From Enhygromyxa salina (GTDB taxonomy: Bacteria; Myxococcota_A; Polyangia; Nannocystales; Nannocystaceae), in the NCBI RefSeq assembly GCF_000737335.2, contig NZ_JMCC02000034.1:1-64000 (forward strand): DNA of 64,000 nucleotides, given 5' to 3'. The notes below the pieces were generated by a model. The model saw only the letters and a program-made list of their open reading frames with translations, made no database searches and was not told the origin of the DNA. How positions within the stretch are numbered: position 1 is the first letter of the stretch; each line of letters begins with the position of its first letter. The translations under genes and the position numbers were made by a program. Below are positions 15,400 through 24,272 of this stretch, in pieces.

Positions 15400-16842
15400 A
15401 TGGCTCGGCTGACAACAAAGGACCCGGCGGCGCCCGAATCCGGGGCAGCTGGACTGGTGCAGATCCGCCGCTCCGGGGCCGCTCACGCCGCGCAAGCCGG
15501 GATCGACGCCGCGGCGCCAGCCACCAGCGGCGACGGTCCCCGGATCTACATGGAGACCTTCGGCTGCCAGATGAACGAGGCCGACACGGCCCTGGTGCTC
15601 GGCCGGCTGGGCGCCGACGGCTGGGTCCACGTGAGTGAGCCCGCCTTGGCGGATCTGATCTTGGTCAACACCTGTGCAGTCCGGGAGAAGGCCGAGTCGC
15701 GGGTCTACGGGCGCACATCGCAGCTGCTCATGCACCGCGAGCAAAACCCGAACTTGGTGGTTGGCATCACCGGGTGCATGGCCGAGCACCTGCGCGACAA
15801 GCTCGAGACCCGGGCGCCGCACATCCAGCTCGTGGCCGGGCCCGACAGCTACCGCAACATCGCGGCGCTGGCTCGCAAGGCGCTCGCGGGCGAGCGAGCG
15901 GTCGACGTGGAGCTCGACAAGCACGAGACCTACGAAGGTCTGGACGGGGCGCTGGCCGGACCGCGCGAGGGCGACGGGATCAGCGGCTTCATCACGATCC
16001 AACGCGGCTGCGACAAGTTCTGCAGCTTCTGCGTGGTGCCCTTCACCCGCGGGCGCGAGCGCGGCGTGGCCCCGCGCGAGGTGCTTCGCCAAGCCCAGCG
16101 CATGGCGGCGGCGGGGATCCGCGAGCTGACCTTGCTGGGGCAGACGGTCAACTCCTACGTGTGGGAGGACGTCGACTTCGCCACGCTGGTGCGGGCGGTC
16201 GCCCAGATCGAGGGCATCGACCGGATCCGCTTCACCTCGCCCTACCCCGTCGACTTCTCGCCGGCGCTGATCGAGGTGATGGCGACCGAGCCCAAGGTCT
16301 GCCCCTACGTGCACTTGCCGGTCCAGGCTGGCTCCGACGTGGTGCTTGAGCGAATGCGGCGGGGCTACGACGTTGCTGGCTATAAATCGATCGTCTCGCA
16401 GCTGCGCGCGGCCGTGCCCGACATCGCAATCTCGACCGACATCATGGTTGGGTTCTGCGGCGAGACCGAAGAAGACCACGCGCAGACGCTCGCGCTGATG
16501 ACGGAGATCGAGTTCGACTTTGCGTTCATGTTTGCGTACAGCGATCGCGAGATCACCTACGCAAGCAAGAAGCTGGTCGACGATGTGCCGCACGAGACCA
16601 AGCTCCGGCGGCTGCGCGAGGTGATCGAGATCCAAGAGCGACACACCCGCGCCAAGCACGACGCGCGGGTCGGCGTCGAAGAAGAGATTTTGGTGGTTCG
16701 GCCAACCAAGCGCGGCAATAAATTGATGGGCCGAACGCAGCGGTTTCAAAAGGTGATGCTGCCGCTGGACAGCGCGCGATCGGGGGACATCGTGACCCGA
16801 ACGATCACGGGCTCGACGGGGCACTCGCTGATCGCAGATTGA
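15400..16842 (+). CDS. miaB: tRNA-2-methylthio-N6-dimethylallyladenosine synthase MiaB
   Basis: 480 residues. The MTTase N-terminal domain has three iron-sulfur Cys (ETFGCQMNEAD, NTCAVREKAESR, GITGCMAE). The radical SAM motif CDKFCSFC follows with VVPFTRGRERG, then LLGQTVNSY and the C-terminal TRAM domain (to LIAD). MiaB adds the 2-methylthio group to isopentenyl-A37 of tRNAs reading UNN codons, using two 4Fe-4S clusters. The first ~45 residues before RIYMETFGC are an extension beyond the usual start, so a later start is possible. Confidence 0.95.
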   Translation: MARLTTKDPAAPESGAAGLVQIRRSGAAHAAQAGIDAAAPATSGDGPRIYMETFGCQMNEADTALVLGRLGADGWVHVSEPALADLILVNTCAVREKAESRVYGRTSQLLMHREQNPNLVVGITGCMAEHLRDKLETRAPHIQLVAGPDSYRNIAALARKALAGERAVDVELDKHETYEGLDGALAGPREGDGISGFITIQRGCDKFCSFCVVPFTRGRERGVAPREVLRQAQRMAAAGIRELTLLGQTVNSYVWEDVDFATLVRAVAQIEGIDRIRFTSPYPVDFSPALIEVMATEPKVCPYVHLPVQAGSDVVLERMRRGYDVAGYKSIVSQLRAAVPDIAISTDIMVGFCGETEEDHAQTLALMTEIEFDFAFMFAYSDREITYASKKLVDDVPHETKLRRLREVIEIQERHTRAKHDARVGVEEEILVVRPTKRGNKLMGRTQRFQKVMLPLDSARSGDIVTRTITGSTGHSLIAD

Positions 16843-16906
16843 AGTGCAGCGGCGCGGGATCAGGCTGTGCGCAATCGAGTCTGAGCGATTGGGGTATATT
16901 GGCGGC

Positions 16907-17365
16907 ATGCGTCGCTACCTGTTCCCCTCGCTCGCGCTCGCGCTGTTCTCGCTCGCCGGTCTCGCTTGTGGCCCGCACGGTGAGACTGGGATCCCCGAGG
17001 GTCAAGCCAAGCCGTGGGCGGAGCTCGATGACGGCGAACGCATGGCGCACATGGGCGCGGTCGTGATGCCGCGGATGCAGGCGGTGTTTCAGGGTCACGA
17101 TCCCAAGCGCTTCGCCGACTTTGGCTGCGTGACCTGTCACGGCGGCGGCGCGGCCAACGGTGACTTCACGATGCCCAACCCGGCCCTGCCAACCCTCGAT
17201 GCTTCCAATCTGTACAAGAAGCACCGCAAAGAGTCGCCCGAGATGACCAAGCTGATGTGGAAAGAGGTCGAGCCGGCGATGGGCGAGTCGCTGGCGCTGA
17301 CCTACGGGCTGGGCGACGCGCAGTTCTCTTGCGCGAATTGTCATATCGTCGAGAACGCGGACTAG
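16907..17365 (+). CDS. c-type cytochrome-like lipoprotein with two CxxCH motifs
   Basis: 152 residues from the Met of MRRYLFPS. Lipobox SLAGLAC, then CVTCHGGG (about residue 72) and CANCH close to the C-terminus (CANCHIVENAD), each a heme c attachment motif. An electron-transfer or heme-binding periplasmic role is inferred. Residues between (DASNLYKKHRKESPEMTKLM) have no close relative I can name. The gene follows miaB closely and precedes the MBL-like gene by 24 bases, so they may be co-transcribed. Confidence 0.8.
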   Translation: MRRYLFPSLALALFSLAGLACGPHGETGIPEGQAKPWAELDDGERMAHMGAVVMPRMQAVFQGHDPKRFADFGCVTCHGGGAANGDFTMPNPALPTLDASNLYKKHRKESPEMTKLMWKEVEPAMGESLALTYGLGDAQFSCANCHIVENAD

Positions 17366-17389
17366 AACACGCAAGGTAGAGCCACCAGC

Positions 17390-17992
17390 ATGCGACAGCT
17401 TCACCGGAAGGATCTGTGGTCGTGGTCGGTGTTCGACCAGGCCCGAAATTTGGACTTCAACTCGCTCGCGTGGATCCGGGCAGATGGCAACGTGCTCGTC
17501 GATCCGCTGCCGATCTCGGACCACGATCTGCGCCACCTCGAGGAGCTTGGCGGGGCCGCGTGGATCGTGGTGACCAACTCGGATCACACGCGGGCGGCCG
17601 CCGAGCTGTCGCTGCGGTTCGGGGCCAAGCTGGCCGGGCCGGCCGGTGAGCGCGGGCAGCTCCCGTTCGCGTGCGCACGGTGGTTGAGCGAGGGCGACGA
17701 GCTGGTGCCGGGGCTCGCCGCGATCGAGCTGCACGGGTCCAAGACCCCGGGCGAGCTCGCGCTGGTGCTCGAGGACACCACGCTGATCACCGGGGATCTG
17801 GTCCGCGGCCAGGCGCTGGGCAAGCTCAATTTGTTGCCAGACGCGAAGCTGGCGGATCGGGCGGCGGCGCTGGCCTCGGTCCGGCGGCTGGCGGCGCTCG
17901 GCCAGGTCGAGGCGGTGCTGGTGGGTGATGGCTGGCCGATCGCCCACGGCGGCCACGCGCTGCTGCGGGCGCTGGTGGCCGAGCTCGATTGA
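17390..17992 (+). CDS. metallo-beta-lactamase-fold-like protein with degenerate metal site
   Basis: 200 residues. The overall pattern fits an MBL-fold hydrolase: NLDFNSLAWIRADGNVLVDP, a strand WIVVTNSDHTRAA where HxHxDH is expected, IELHGSKTPGELALVLED, TLITGDLVRG and VLVGDGWPI. The HxHxDH motif is reduced to SDH, so metal binding and catalysis are doubtful. No signal peptide. It lies 24 bases after the cytochrome gene. Confidence 0.65.
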   Translation: MRQLHRKDLWSWSVFDQARNLDFNSLAWIRADGNVLVDPLPISDHDLRHLEELGGAAWIVVTNSDHTRAAAELSLRFGAKLAGPAGERGQLPFACARWLSEGDELVPGLAAIELHGSKTPGELALVLEDTTLITGDLVRGQALGKLNLLPDAKLADRAAALASVRRLAALGQVEAVLVGDGWPIAHGGHALLRALVAELD

Positions 17993-18078
17993 TTTCGGTT
18001 GAACGCCGTGATCAATCCACACGAAGTCGGCGCCGAGGCGGAGCTGGTGACGCCCAACCAACGGCGCCGTCGCTGACC

Positions 18079-19026
18079 TCACCCCAGCGCGTCAACCCAG
18101 GTTGCGATCGCCCGGATCGCCGTGGCCGCGGCCTCGACCATGGGGGTCGCCTGGAACACGTGGACCTGCTCCGCATAGACCTGCAGTTCAACAGCGACCC
18201 CGGCCGCGAGCGCTTTGTCAGCGGCCCTGCGCCCGTCGTCGAGCAAGACCTCGTGGCCGCCAACTTGGATCAGCATTGGCGGCAGGTCCTCGAACCGACC
18301 AAACAGCGGGGACACTCGCGGATCCCGGCGCGACAGACCGCCAGCGTAGCGCCCCGCCATCAGCTCGAGCCCGGGTCGCTGCAGCATCACTTCGTTCTCG
18401 GCCAGCGTGTCGATCGAGGCGCCCGACATGCTCAGATCCGTCCACGGCGACAGCAACACCACGCCCGCAGGCAGCTGCTCGCCCGCGTCGCGCAGCGCCA
18501 TGCTCAGCGCCAAGGCCAACCCACCGCCGGCCGAGTCCCCCGCCAGGATCGCCTGCGCCTGCGTTGCGCGAGGGAGCGCGCGCCAGACCGCGAGCACGTC
18601 TTCGAGCGCGGCGGGGCACGGGTGCTCGGGCGCGAGCCGGTACGCGGGCATGATCGCTGGCGCGCCAACACGATGGGCGACGCGGGCCGCGAGCGGGCGA
18701 TGGGCCTGCGGCGACCCGAGCGAGTAGCCACCACCGTGCACGTACACGAGCTCGCGCGCAGACCGGAGCTCGACCGGGGTCAGCCGCAGGCACGCGACGC
18801 CGCCAAGCTCGAGCTGCGCGACCTGGTGATCGGGCATGCCGATCTGCGTGAGCTCGAGCAGCTCCGAGAACGCCTCGCGCTGCTCGGTGACCGGTCGATC
18901 GAGCGCCATCCGCCCCCCGGTCCGCCGCCGGAGCTTGCCCAAGTTCGCCCGGCGCAGCTGGCCGAACACCGCTGGCCCGTGCGCCCCCGAGTTGTCTGGA
19001 TCCTCGCTCACAGCTTGATCATCCAC
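18079..19026 (-). CDS. alpha/beta hydrolase (HSL-family esterase)
   Basis: 315 residues. Oxyanion motif HGGGYSLGS, nucleophile elbow GDSAGGGLAL, then SPWTDLSMSG, DPRVSPLFG, LPPMLIQVGGHEVLLDD with the acid residue, and the catalytic His in YAEQVHVFQ. These are hallmarks of the hormone-sensitive-lipase family (acetyl-hydrolase type). Its start overlaps the preceding SDR gene by 19 bases, so the two are probably translated from one mRNA and may act on the same small ester or alcohol; the substrate is unknown. Confidence 0.9.
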   Translation of the reverse strand: MDDQAVSEDPDNSGAHGPAVFGQLRRANLGKLRRRTGGRMALDRPVTEQREAFSELLELTQIGMPDHQVAQLELGGVACLRLTPVELRSARELVYVHGGGYSLGSPQAHRPLAARVAHRVGAPAIMPAYRLAPEHPCPAALEDVLAVWRALPRATQAQAILAGDSAGGGLALALSMALRDAGEQLPAGVVLLSPWTDLSMSGASIDTLAENEVMLQRPGLELMAGRYAGGLSRRDPRVSPLFGRFEDLPPMLIQVGGHEVLLDDGRRAADKALAAGVAVELQVYAEQVHVFQATPMVEAAATAIRAIATWVDALG

Positions 19027-19811
19027 TTCAGCGCGGCGCGGACCAGCGCGGCGGGGGCGAGCTTGTCACCGCGATACGCGAGCGTGGCCTGGGGTCCGAC
19101 CGGCCAGTGGGTGCGTCGGCGCGTGCTGGTCGCGGCCAGCCACACGACCTGCGCGACGTCGGCGGGCGTCAGCCGAACCCCGAGCACGTCCTCGGCGCTG
19201 AGCTTGTTGGTGCCGCTCAGCAGCTTGGTGTTCACGAACGCGGGCATCACGTCGCACACGCGGATGTCGTAGCTCGCCCACTCGAGCTCGAGCGCTTCGG
19301 TGAAGCCGCTGACGGCGTGCTTGGTCGCGCTGTAGCTCGCCATCTGTGGGACCCCGTGGATCGCGGCGACCGATGACATGTTGATGACCCGCGCGCCCGC
19401 GGTCTGGCGCAGCAGCTCGAAGCTCGCGTGGGTCAGCTCGATCACGCCCTGCAAGTTGACGGCGACCGTTCGCTGGTGCTCCGCGGCGCTGACCGACTCG
19501 AACCGCCCCACGTGCATGACCCCCGCGTTGTTCAGCAGCACGTCCATGCGACCGTTGGTGTGCGCGGCAAAGTCGGCGACAGCCGCGACGACCCGATCGT
19601 GATCGCGGACGTCGAGCAGGGCGTGGCAGCAGCGGTCCGCCCCCCAGCGATCAGCGATCTGCGCGGCCGCGGCCGCCAGCCCGACAGGCTCGAGATCGTA
19701 GAGCCCGACAAAGTAACCAGCGTCCGCGAACCGCTCGGCACACGCCAAGCCGATCCCGCGCGCGGCTCCGCTGATCAAGATGCAGGGACGATCTCGCCTC
19801 GACACGATCAC
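19008..19811 (-). CDS. short-chain dehydrogenase/reductase (SDR)
   Basis: 267 residues, starting at GTG (19811 or 19805), because no ATG precedes the nucleotide-binding motif. It has ISGAARGIG (Rossmann TGxxxGIG), LLNNAGVMHVG, NMSSVAAIHG and the catalytic YSATKHAVSG. It is a classical NAD(P)-dependent oxidoreductase. The frame is open far upstream but that extension lacks recognisable sequence. First gene of a pair with the esterase. Confidence 0.88.
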   Translation of the reverse strand: MIVSRRDRPCILISGAARGIGLACAERFADAGYFVGLYDLEPVGLAAAAAQIADRWGADRCCHALLDVRDHDRVVAAVADFAAHTNGRMDVLLNNAGVMHVGRFESVSAAEHQRTVAVNLQGVIELTHASFELLRQTAGARVINMSSVAAIHGVPQMASYSATKHAVSGFTEALELEWASYDIRVCDVMPAFVNTKLLSGTNKLSAEDVLGVRLTPADVAQVVWLAATSTRRRTHWPVGPQATLAYRGDKLAPAALVRAALKWMIKL

Positions 19812-19916
19812 GATTGTCGCACGCCAGCTCCCAACCGCGCTTCCTAGCGCATGGCGCCCGCCGGGCCGCGCGCGGCGCTGTCCAAGCCCGCGAACTCGGG
19901 GTAAGACCCGAGGAAG

Positions 19917-20642
19917 ATGAGCACCCGCCGCATCGTCGCTGCGCTGGTTCGCCACGGCGACTACCACCAGCCAGACCAGGTCCCAAGCGCTCAGCTCCCC
20001 CACCCCCTGACCGAGCGCGGGGTTGAACAAGCGACGGCGCTGGGGCAAGCGCTGCGCGACCAGTGCGACGCGCTCGGCCTGACGCTCGACCCAGTAATCG
20101 ACTGCTCGACCTTGCTGCGGGCCTCGCAGACCGCTTCGCTGGCGGCGGGCGTGCTGCATCGCCTCGACTCCGCGCAGAAATTTTCGATCGCGGAGTTTCC
20201 CGAGCTTGGCGAGCGCAGCGTTGGCGCGGGCGCCAACCTCACCGTCACTGCGATCGCGCAGGCGATCGAGGCGGACCCCCGCTACCCAGCCCTCCCCGAC
20301 GGGTGGAAGGCCCACCCACGGTTTCGGCTGCCCTTGCCTGGCGCAGAGTCACTCATGATGGCCGGCGCCCGCGTGGCGGCGCACGTCGAGCAACGCGCAC
20401 ACGAATTGCGTGCCACCAGCGGGCCCAGCGTCCTCAAGATATTCATCAGCCACGGGGGTGCGCTGCGCCACGCGGCCGTGTGCATGGGCGCCCTGGCGCT
20501 CGATGAAGTTCCCGGCCTGTCGATGCACCATTGTGGCCATGTGTTGATCGAGCACGTGCCGGATGCTGACGGCGGCCCTGGGCGCTGGCAAAAAGTCGGC
20601 GGCGCCTGGAAGATCCGCCCTGCAACCAAAGCCGCCGATTGA
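19917..20642 (+). CDS. histidine phosphatase family protein
   Basis: 241 residues. The catalytic RHG motif is at LVRHGDYH, with LTERGVEQATALGQAL, STLLRASQTA, and the second His in FISHGGALRH. This is branch 1 of the phosphoglycerate mutase-like superfamily (SixA/PGAM5-like). It overlaps the following phosphoesterase frame and may be co-translated with it. Substrate unknown; a second member lies at 33278. Confidence 0.88.
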   Translation: MSTRRIVAALVRHGDYHQPDQVPSAQLPHPLTERGVEQATALGQALRDQCDALGLTLDPVIDCSTLLRASQTASLAAGVLHRLDSAQKFSIAEFPELGERSVGAGANLTVTAIAQAIEADPRYPALPDGWKAHPRFRLPLPGAESLMMAGARVAAHVEQRAHELRATSGPSVLKIFISHGGALRHAAVCMGALALDEVPGLSMHHCGHVLIEHVPDADGGPGRWQKVGGAWKIRPATKAAD

Positions 20643-20662
20643 GCGCAACCGAGTCAGCGACC

Positions 20663-22033
20663 ATGCCCCACAACGCTCTGGCCTACACCCCGCCCACGGA
20701 CCGACTTCGCAGCCGGTATGTGCCTGATTACCAGGGCGCGGCGTTTTGCGAGATGCCGCTGCCGGTGACCACGGAGCCGTGGCCCAAGTTTGGCGGCGCG
20801 CGGCTGCGCGACCTCGCCAACGATCACTACGACGCAGCCTGCGATCACCTGCGCGCGCGGATCGGCGCCAAGCCGTTCGTGTGGCCCAACCGGACCCTGT
20901 ACTTCTTCTGTGACGTGCACGCCGACGCCGACGCGTGGCGGCGCTCGCTGATCGCCTCGGGTGGTGTCCGGTGGTTCGGGGCCGGCGACAACGACTACGA
21001 GCTGAGCGAGACCGGCCGCACCGCGCTGTTCGTGATCGCCGGCGACTGCTTTGACAAGGGCCCCAGCAACCTCCGGCTGCTGCGCGCGATCAAGCTGTTG
21101 ATCGACAAGGGCGCCGACGTCGAGATCCTGGCCGGCAACCACGACATGCGCACGCTGGTCGGGCTCGCCTACCTTGGCCGCAAGGAGCCGCGCTTCGCCC
21201 ACTTGTTCGTGCGCATGGGCAAGAAGACGATGCCGCTGTTTCAGGAGATCCGGGCCGAGTACCTCGAGCCCGGTGACACCAGCGAGCTGTCCGAGGCCGC
21301 CCTGCACAAGCTGTTGTTCCCCGACGAAGCGTGGTTCCGCGAGTTCCCCGAGGTCGCCAAGGGGCTGGTGCCCGACAAGAAGATCGGCAAAGAGCTCAAC
21401 CGGATCCGCGAGAAGATGGTCGAGCTCCCGCGCAAGTGCGAGCAGCTGGGCATGACCCTGGGCGACATCCACCGCGCGGCCACCCGCGCGCTCGAGTTGT
21501 TCTTGCACCCCGACGGCGAGTTTCACTGGTACTTCGAGCGCATGGACGTCGCGCTGCGCTGGGGCTCGTTCTTGCTGGTCCACGCGGGGGTCGACGACGT
21601 CACGGCCAAGCTGCTCGCGCAGACCAACGTCTCGGGCGCGAACACCTGGTTTCACCGGCTGCTGGCCGAAGATCCCTTCGAGCTCTATCACGGGCCGGTC
21701 GGCAACATGTTTCGGACCAAGTACCGCGACTTCGACCACTCGTTCACCGACGTCGGCGTTCAACACATGTACGAGGCCGGCCTCTACGGGATCGTCCACG
21801 GTCACCAGAACATCCTGCGTGGCCAACGGGTGCTGATGCGCGAGGGGCTGTTGAACTTCGAGTGCGACGCCTCGGTCGACTGCAACACCCGCAAGCTCGA
21901 GGGCCTGCGCGGGCCGGGGGGCGCCGTCGTGGTGTTCCGGCCCGACGGCGTCGCGCTGGGGATCAGCGCGGACCATCCCCACGTGAAGGTGTTCGAGGCC
22001 GCGCGCGTGTTTCCGTGGCTGACGATCGCTTAG
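20663..22033 (+). CDS. calcineurin-like metallophosphoesterase
   Basis: 456 residues from ATG at 20663; a TTG at 20639, overlapping the upstream stop by 4 bases, is an alternative start. Metal-binding motifs are complete: FFCDVHADADAW, VIAGDCFDKGP, LAGNHDMR, VHAGVDD and GIVHGHQN. The insert between GNHD and HAGVD is long. It is PPP-type in motif order and likely hydrolyses phosphoester substrates in the cytosol. It is coupled to the histidine phosphatase gene. Confidence 0.88.
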   Translation: MPHNALAYTPPTDRLRSRYVPDYQGAAFCEMPLPVTTEPWPKFGGARLRDLANDHYDAACDHLRARIGAKPFVWPNRTLYFFCDVHADADAWRRSLIASGGVRWFGAGDNDYELSETGRTALFVIAGDCFDKGPSNLRLLRAIKLLIDKGADVEILAGNHDMRTLVGLAYLGRKEPRFAHLFVRMGKKTMPLFQEIRAEYLEPGDTSELSEAALHKLLFPDEAWFREFPEVAKGLVPDKKIGKELNRIREKMVELPRKCEQLGMTLGDIHRAATRALELFLHPDGEFHWYFERMDVALRWGSFLLVHAGVDDVTAKLLAQTNVSGANTWFHRLLAEDPFELYHGPVGNMFRTKYRDFDHSFTDVGVQHMYEAGLYGIVHGHQNILRGQRVLMREGLLNFECDASVDCNTRKLEGLRGPGGAVVVFRPDGVALGISADHPHVKVFEAARVFPWLTIA

Positions 22034-22132
22034 GGCGTACTGGAAGTTTCGGCGACGAAGAGCTCGGCGGAAAGACCAAGCGAGGCGGCGTGAGGCGTTG
22101 CACCACGGGCTCCTAGGTTAGACTGGGCGCAG

Positions 22133-24181
22133 ATGCGCTCGCCCAAGTTGCTCAGCTGGTCTTCGCCGCGGTCGCTCACTCTGGCCTGCGCGCTCGCGTG
22201 CGGCGTTGGCCTGCTCGTGCCGACCAAGACCCAGGCGTTCTGCGGATTCTATGTCGCGGGCGCCGACGCCAAATTGTTGAACAACGCCACGGTGGTCGTG
22301 CTGATGCGCGACGGCACGCGGACCGTGCTGTCGATGCAAAACGACTACCAGGGCCCGCCCGAGGCGTTCGCGCTGGTGATCCCGGTCCCGGTCGTGCTGA
22401 AGGAGGCCGACGTCAAGACCCTGCGCCCCGAGCTGTTCGATCGGGTCGACCAGCTCGCCGCGCCGCGCTTGGTCGAGTACTGGGAGGAAGATCCCTGCAT
22501 CCCCGACAGCGGCACGATCGGGCTGGGCAACATCGGCACGATCGGCAAGGGCGGCGGCGGCGGATCGGGCTATGGCCTTGGAAGCGGCTCGAGCACGGTC
22601 ACGGTCGAGGCCGAATTCGCGGTCGGCGAGTACGAGATCGTGATCTTGTCAGCGACCGAGTCGAGCGGGCTCGACGACTGGCTGCGCGAGAACGGCTACA
22701 ACATTCCCGCGGGCGCCGAGCCGCTGCTGCGCCCGTATGTCCAGCAAGACATGAAATTCTTCGTCGCCAAGGTCAACCCCAAGAAGGTGACCTTCGCTGG
22801 CAACGGCCGCGCCAAGCTGTCGCCGCTGCGGTTTCACTACGACAGCAAGGACTTCACGCTGCCGGTCCGGCTTGGGCTGATCAACGCGCCAGATCCCGCC
22901 AGCGGCGGCAAGCAGGATCTGCTGGTTCACGTGCTGGCGCCGGGGACTCGCTATCAGGTTGCGAACTATCCCAACGCGACGATTCCGACCAACCTCAACG
23001 TAAAAGCTGCGGTCAAAGATCGGTTTGGGGACTTTTATGTGTCGCTGTTCGATCACACCCTCGAGCAAAATCCGGGCGCGGTGGTGACCGAGTATGCGTG
23101 GGGGGCCGGATCCTGCGATCCCTGCCCTGGGCCCGAGGCGGCGCTGACCCAGCAAGAGCTGCTCGAGCTCGGCGGTGACGTGATCTCGAGCGGGTCGAGC
23201 ACGCCTGGGGCGACCCGATCCACCGGAAGCCTGCCCCGGGTCGTTGTCGAGCCGCCGCGGGTTGGAGGCCCGCTCGACAAAGACGTCATCCGTCGAATCG
23301 TGCGCGCGCACATGAACGAGGTCAGCTCTTGTTACAACGCGGGGTTGGCCAAGAACCCGAGCCTGGCCGGCCGCGTGGTGGTTGACTTTGTCGTTGATGG
23401 TCAGGGACTGGTCTCGACCGCGAAGGTCAGCGACACCACCCTGGGCGATGCGACGGTCGGACAGTGCATCGCCCAAGCGGTCAAACGCTGGAAGTTTCCC
23501 AAGCCGCGCGGGGGCGGTCTGGTCACCGTCAGCTATCCCTTCGTACTGGCCCCAAGCGTCGGCTCACCGCGCGCCAGCGGTCCGGCAGGCGGCGGGCGAG
23601 GATCGTCGGCCAGCACGTTCGTGCTGACCCGGCTACACGCGCGCTACGATGCCAGCAGCCTCGCGGAAGACCTCGTATTCGAGGCCGCGCCCGCGATCAC
23701 TGGCGGCCGCGAGACCCCCGGCCAGCTCGGGCGTGGCGCCACGCTCATCCAGGGTGGGCTCAATAGTTTTCAGGCCAGGTATGCGATTCGCCACGAGTGG
23801 GCGGGTGACATCGAATGTAGCGACCCCGTGCGCGGCCGCTGGGGGGGTCCGAGCGGTGGCGGTGCGACCCAACCCACGCTGGCCCAAGAGCTGACCCAAG
23901 TCACCCGCGGGACCTCGCTGAGCAGCTTCGTCACGGCGTCGGCAGGAGAACAGCTGGGGATTGGAGCCGTGGAGATCGGCGAGCCCCCACCGGCCGCCCG
24001 GCCGGTGAAGGATGCTACACCCGCGCCCACCCAGCCGCAGGCCGCACCAGCATCCACATCCACATCCACACCCGCTCCGGCACCCAGCAGCGGCTGCGCG
24101 TGCGCGAGCACGTCACAACCCGATCGGCTCGCGGCGCCCTTTGCTTTGCTCGCGCTGCTCGGGCTACGCCGTCGGCGGTGA
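22133..24181 (+). CDS. DUF2330 protein with embedded AgmX/PglI domain and MYXO-CTERM tail
   Basis: 682 residues. A signal peptide ends near TKTQAFCGFYV. Residues ~36-330 are DUF2330 (FCGFYVAGADAKLLNNAT, MQNDYQGPPEAFALVIPVP). An AgmX/PglI-type domain at about 383-470 follows (IRRIVRAHMNEVSSCYNAGL, AKNPSLAGRVVVDF, GQCIAQAVKRWKFPKP). Then come more DUF2330-like strands (FVLTRLHARYD) and a C-terminal GCACAST-hydrophobic-RRRR stretch like MYXO-CTERM sorting signals. The AgmX-type domain seems inserted within the DUF2330 region, which is unusual. Surface-anchored; function unknown. Confidence 0.88.
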   Translation: MRSPKLLSWSSPRSLTLACALACGVGLLVPTKTQAFCGFYVAGADAKLLNNATVVVLMRDGTRTVLSMQNDYQGPPEAFALVIPVPVVLKEADVKTLRPELFDRVDQLAAPRLVEYWEEDPCIPDSGTIGLGNIGTIGKGGGGGSGYGLGSGSSTVTVEAEFAVGEYEIVILSATESSGLDDWLRENGYNIPAGAEPLLRPYVQQDMKFFVAKVNPKKVTFAGNGRAKLSPLRFHYDSKDFTLPVRLGLINAPDPASGGKQDLLVHVLAPGTRYQVANYPNATIPTNLNVKAAVKDRFGDFYVSLFDHTLEQNPGAVVTEYAWGAGSCDPCPGPEAALTQQELLELGGDVISSGSSTPGATRSTGSLPRVVVEPPRVGGPLDKDVIRRIVRAHMNEVSSCYNAGLAKNPSLAGRVVVDFVVDGQGLVSTAKVSDTTLGDATVGQCIAQAVKRWKFPKPRGGGLVTVSYPFVLAPSVGSPRASGPAGGGRGSSASTFVLTRLHARYDASSLAEDLVFEAAPAITGGRETPGQLGRGATLIQGGLNSFQARYAIRHEWAGDIECSDPVRGRWGGPSGGGATQPTLAQELTQVTRGTSLSSFVTASAGEQLGIGAVEIGEPPPAARPVKDATPAPTQPQAAPASTSTSTPAPAPSSGCACASTSQPDRLAAPFALLALLGLRRRR

Positions 24182-24272
24182 CCCGTTCACGACGCCGTCG
24201 GTTGCAGGCACGAACCCTCCCCGACTGAAAGTGTCAAACTCGGGCGCGTGGAAGCGCGCGACGTGGTATGGC

